Origin: Deltaproteobacteria bacterium
GTDB taxonomy: Bacteria; Desulfobacterota; Desulfobulbia; Desulfobulbales; BM004
Direction: 5' to 3'
Assembly: GCA_020346205.1 (NCBI GenBank)
Contig: CP070776.1
Span: 562,472-568,080 of the forward strand
DNA length: 5,609 nt
Positions 5,020 to 5,609 of the stretch are shown piece after piece. The notes below the pieces were generated by a model. That model was not told the DNA's origin, searched no databases, and was given only the letters and a program-made list of their open reading frames with translations. The position numbers and the translations under genes were made by a program. Every line of letters begins with the position of its first letter. The first letter of the stretch is position 1.

Positions 5020-5609
5020 ATGGGAACATACAGCATAAAAACAATTAATCGTATAGCGCCAGAAGGCTTGGCGCTTTTCGGCCCTAATTTTCAAGTCGGT
5101 CCGGATGAAACCAATCCGCATGGTATTGTGGTACGCAGCTCTCAGGTTGACACGGATGACTACCAGGGTCTTTTAGCAGTGGCAAGAGCCGGTGCTGGAG
5201 TAAATAATATAACAGTGGATAAGGCCACAGAGCACGGTATCTGTGTCTTTAACACTCCTGGAGCTAATGCCAATGCAGTAGCAGAGTTGCTGTTCGCTAT
5301 GCTGGGCACCCTGATGCGGCATATCAATGAAGGAATTCAGTTTTGCAAAGAACTGGCAGGCCTGGACGATGCTATAATCAGCGAAAAAGTTGAATCCCAC
5401 AAGGCAGCCTTTCGAGGTATTGAGCTGGCCGGCAAGACCCTTGGCGTCATCGGCGTCGGTAAAATAGGGGTAATGGTGGCTAATGGAGGCGTGCAGAGAC
5501 AGATGGACGTGGTTGCTTTTGATCCTTTTCCAGCTCTTGAAAACATCCATGCCTTATCTTACGATGTCAAACTCACCAGGAATCTTGGGACAGTTCTACA
5601 ACAGTCTGA
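5020..5609 (+). CDS. serA: 3-phosphoglycerate dehydrogenase (short type), C-terminus missing
   Basis: This enzyme oxidises 3-phosphoglycerate to 3-phosphohydroxypyruvate with NAD, the first step of serine synthesis. The 196 visible residues show the N-terminal YSIKTINRIAPEGLALFG (4-21), VVRSS (37-41), the substrate-domain signature ARAGAGVNNI (55-64), FNTPGANANAVAELL (77-91), and the Rossmann motif GVIGVGKIG (142-150) with the NAD-selecting Asp at 168 (VVAFDPF). The wording fits the short PGDH type of roughly 390 residues with a C-terminal ACT domain, common in Firmicutes and anaerobic proteobacteria. The catalytic Arg, Glu and His of the family lie beyond the edge, so another D-2-hydroxyacid dehydrogenase is not fully excluded. 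The ATG at 5020 is the first possible: an in-frame TGA lies at 4984-4986 with no ATG between. Its ribosome binding site is poor (AGG at 5003-5005, 14 bases away). The TGA at the very end of the window is out of frame, so the gene continues. Confidence 0.9.
   Translation, partial: MGTYSIKTINRIAPEGLALFGPNFQVGPDETNPHGIVVRSSQVDTDDYQGLLAVARAGAGVNNITVDKATEHGICVFNTPGANANAVAELLFAMLGTLMRHINEGIQFCKELAGLDDAIISEKVESHKAAFRGIELAGKTLGVIGVGKIGVMVANGGVQRQMDVVAFDPFPALENIHALSYDVKLTRNLGTVLQQS

Noticed and set aside
5173..5550. Minus-strand frames opposite serA (5173-5550, 5337-5546)
   Set aside because: They overlap the conserved SerA substrate and Rossmann domains on the other strand and resemble nothing known.
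5607..5609. TGA at the last three bases as a possible serA stop
   Set aside because: It is out of frame: the serA codons run 5605-5607 and then 5608 onward, and the protein would lack its catalytic half.

Overview
The window looks like core chromosome of an anaerobic, iron-sulfur-rich bacterium. The best guess is a Desulfobacterota (deltaproteobacterial) sulfate or sulfur reducer. This rests on gene content only: a NapH-like polyferredoxin, a small CXXC membrane peptide, a secreted double-SH3 protein ending in LLWGW, and a short-type serine-pathway dehydrogenase. No taxonomic marker gene is present. I see no mobile elements, CRISPR arrays, tRNAs or rRNAs.

Layout: (1) Bases 1-1497, minus strand: the first 499 codons of L-aspartate oxidase (nadB), with the C-terminus beyond the left edge. 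(2) Bases 1498-1717: a divergent intergenic region with an AT-rich inverted repeat. (3) Bases 1718-3669, plus strand: a tightly packed set of four genes. These are an MTH1187/YkoF-type thiamine-binding protein, a 54-residue single-span protein ending in a CXXC motif, a 302-residue NapH-like membrane polyferredoxin, and an exported protein with two bacterial SH3 domains. The first three are separated by only 5 and 3 bases, so they are probably co-transcribed and partly translationally coupled. (4) Bases 3695-4810, minus strand: alanine dehydrogenase (ald), convergent with the SH3 gene. (5) Bases 4811-5019: a divergent intergenic region with a repeated TTGACAACT element and an imperfect stem-loop. 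(6) Bases 5020-5609, plus strand: the first 196 codons of a 3-phosphoglycerate dehydrogenase-type protein (serA), cut by the right edge.

NadB starts NAD synthesis from aspartate, Ald interconverts alanine and pyruvate, and SerA starts serine synthesis. The central operon is the least understood part: a small CXXC membrane peptide is directly coupled to a polyferredoxin with 18 cysteines, beside a cytosolic thiamine-binding protein. I infer a membrane redox or electron-transfer unit of unknown substrate.

The two observations I rate highest are this CXXC peptide/polyferredoxin pair and a Gly in place of the usual Asp at position 198 of alanine dehydrogenase. The second suggests the enzyme may use NADP(H) instead of NAD(H).
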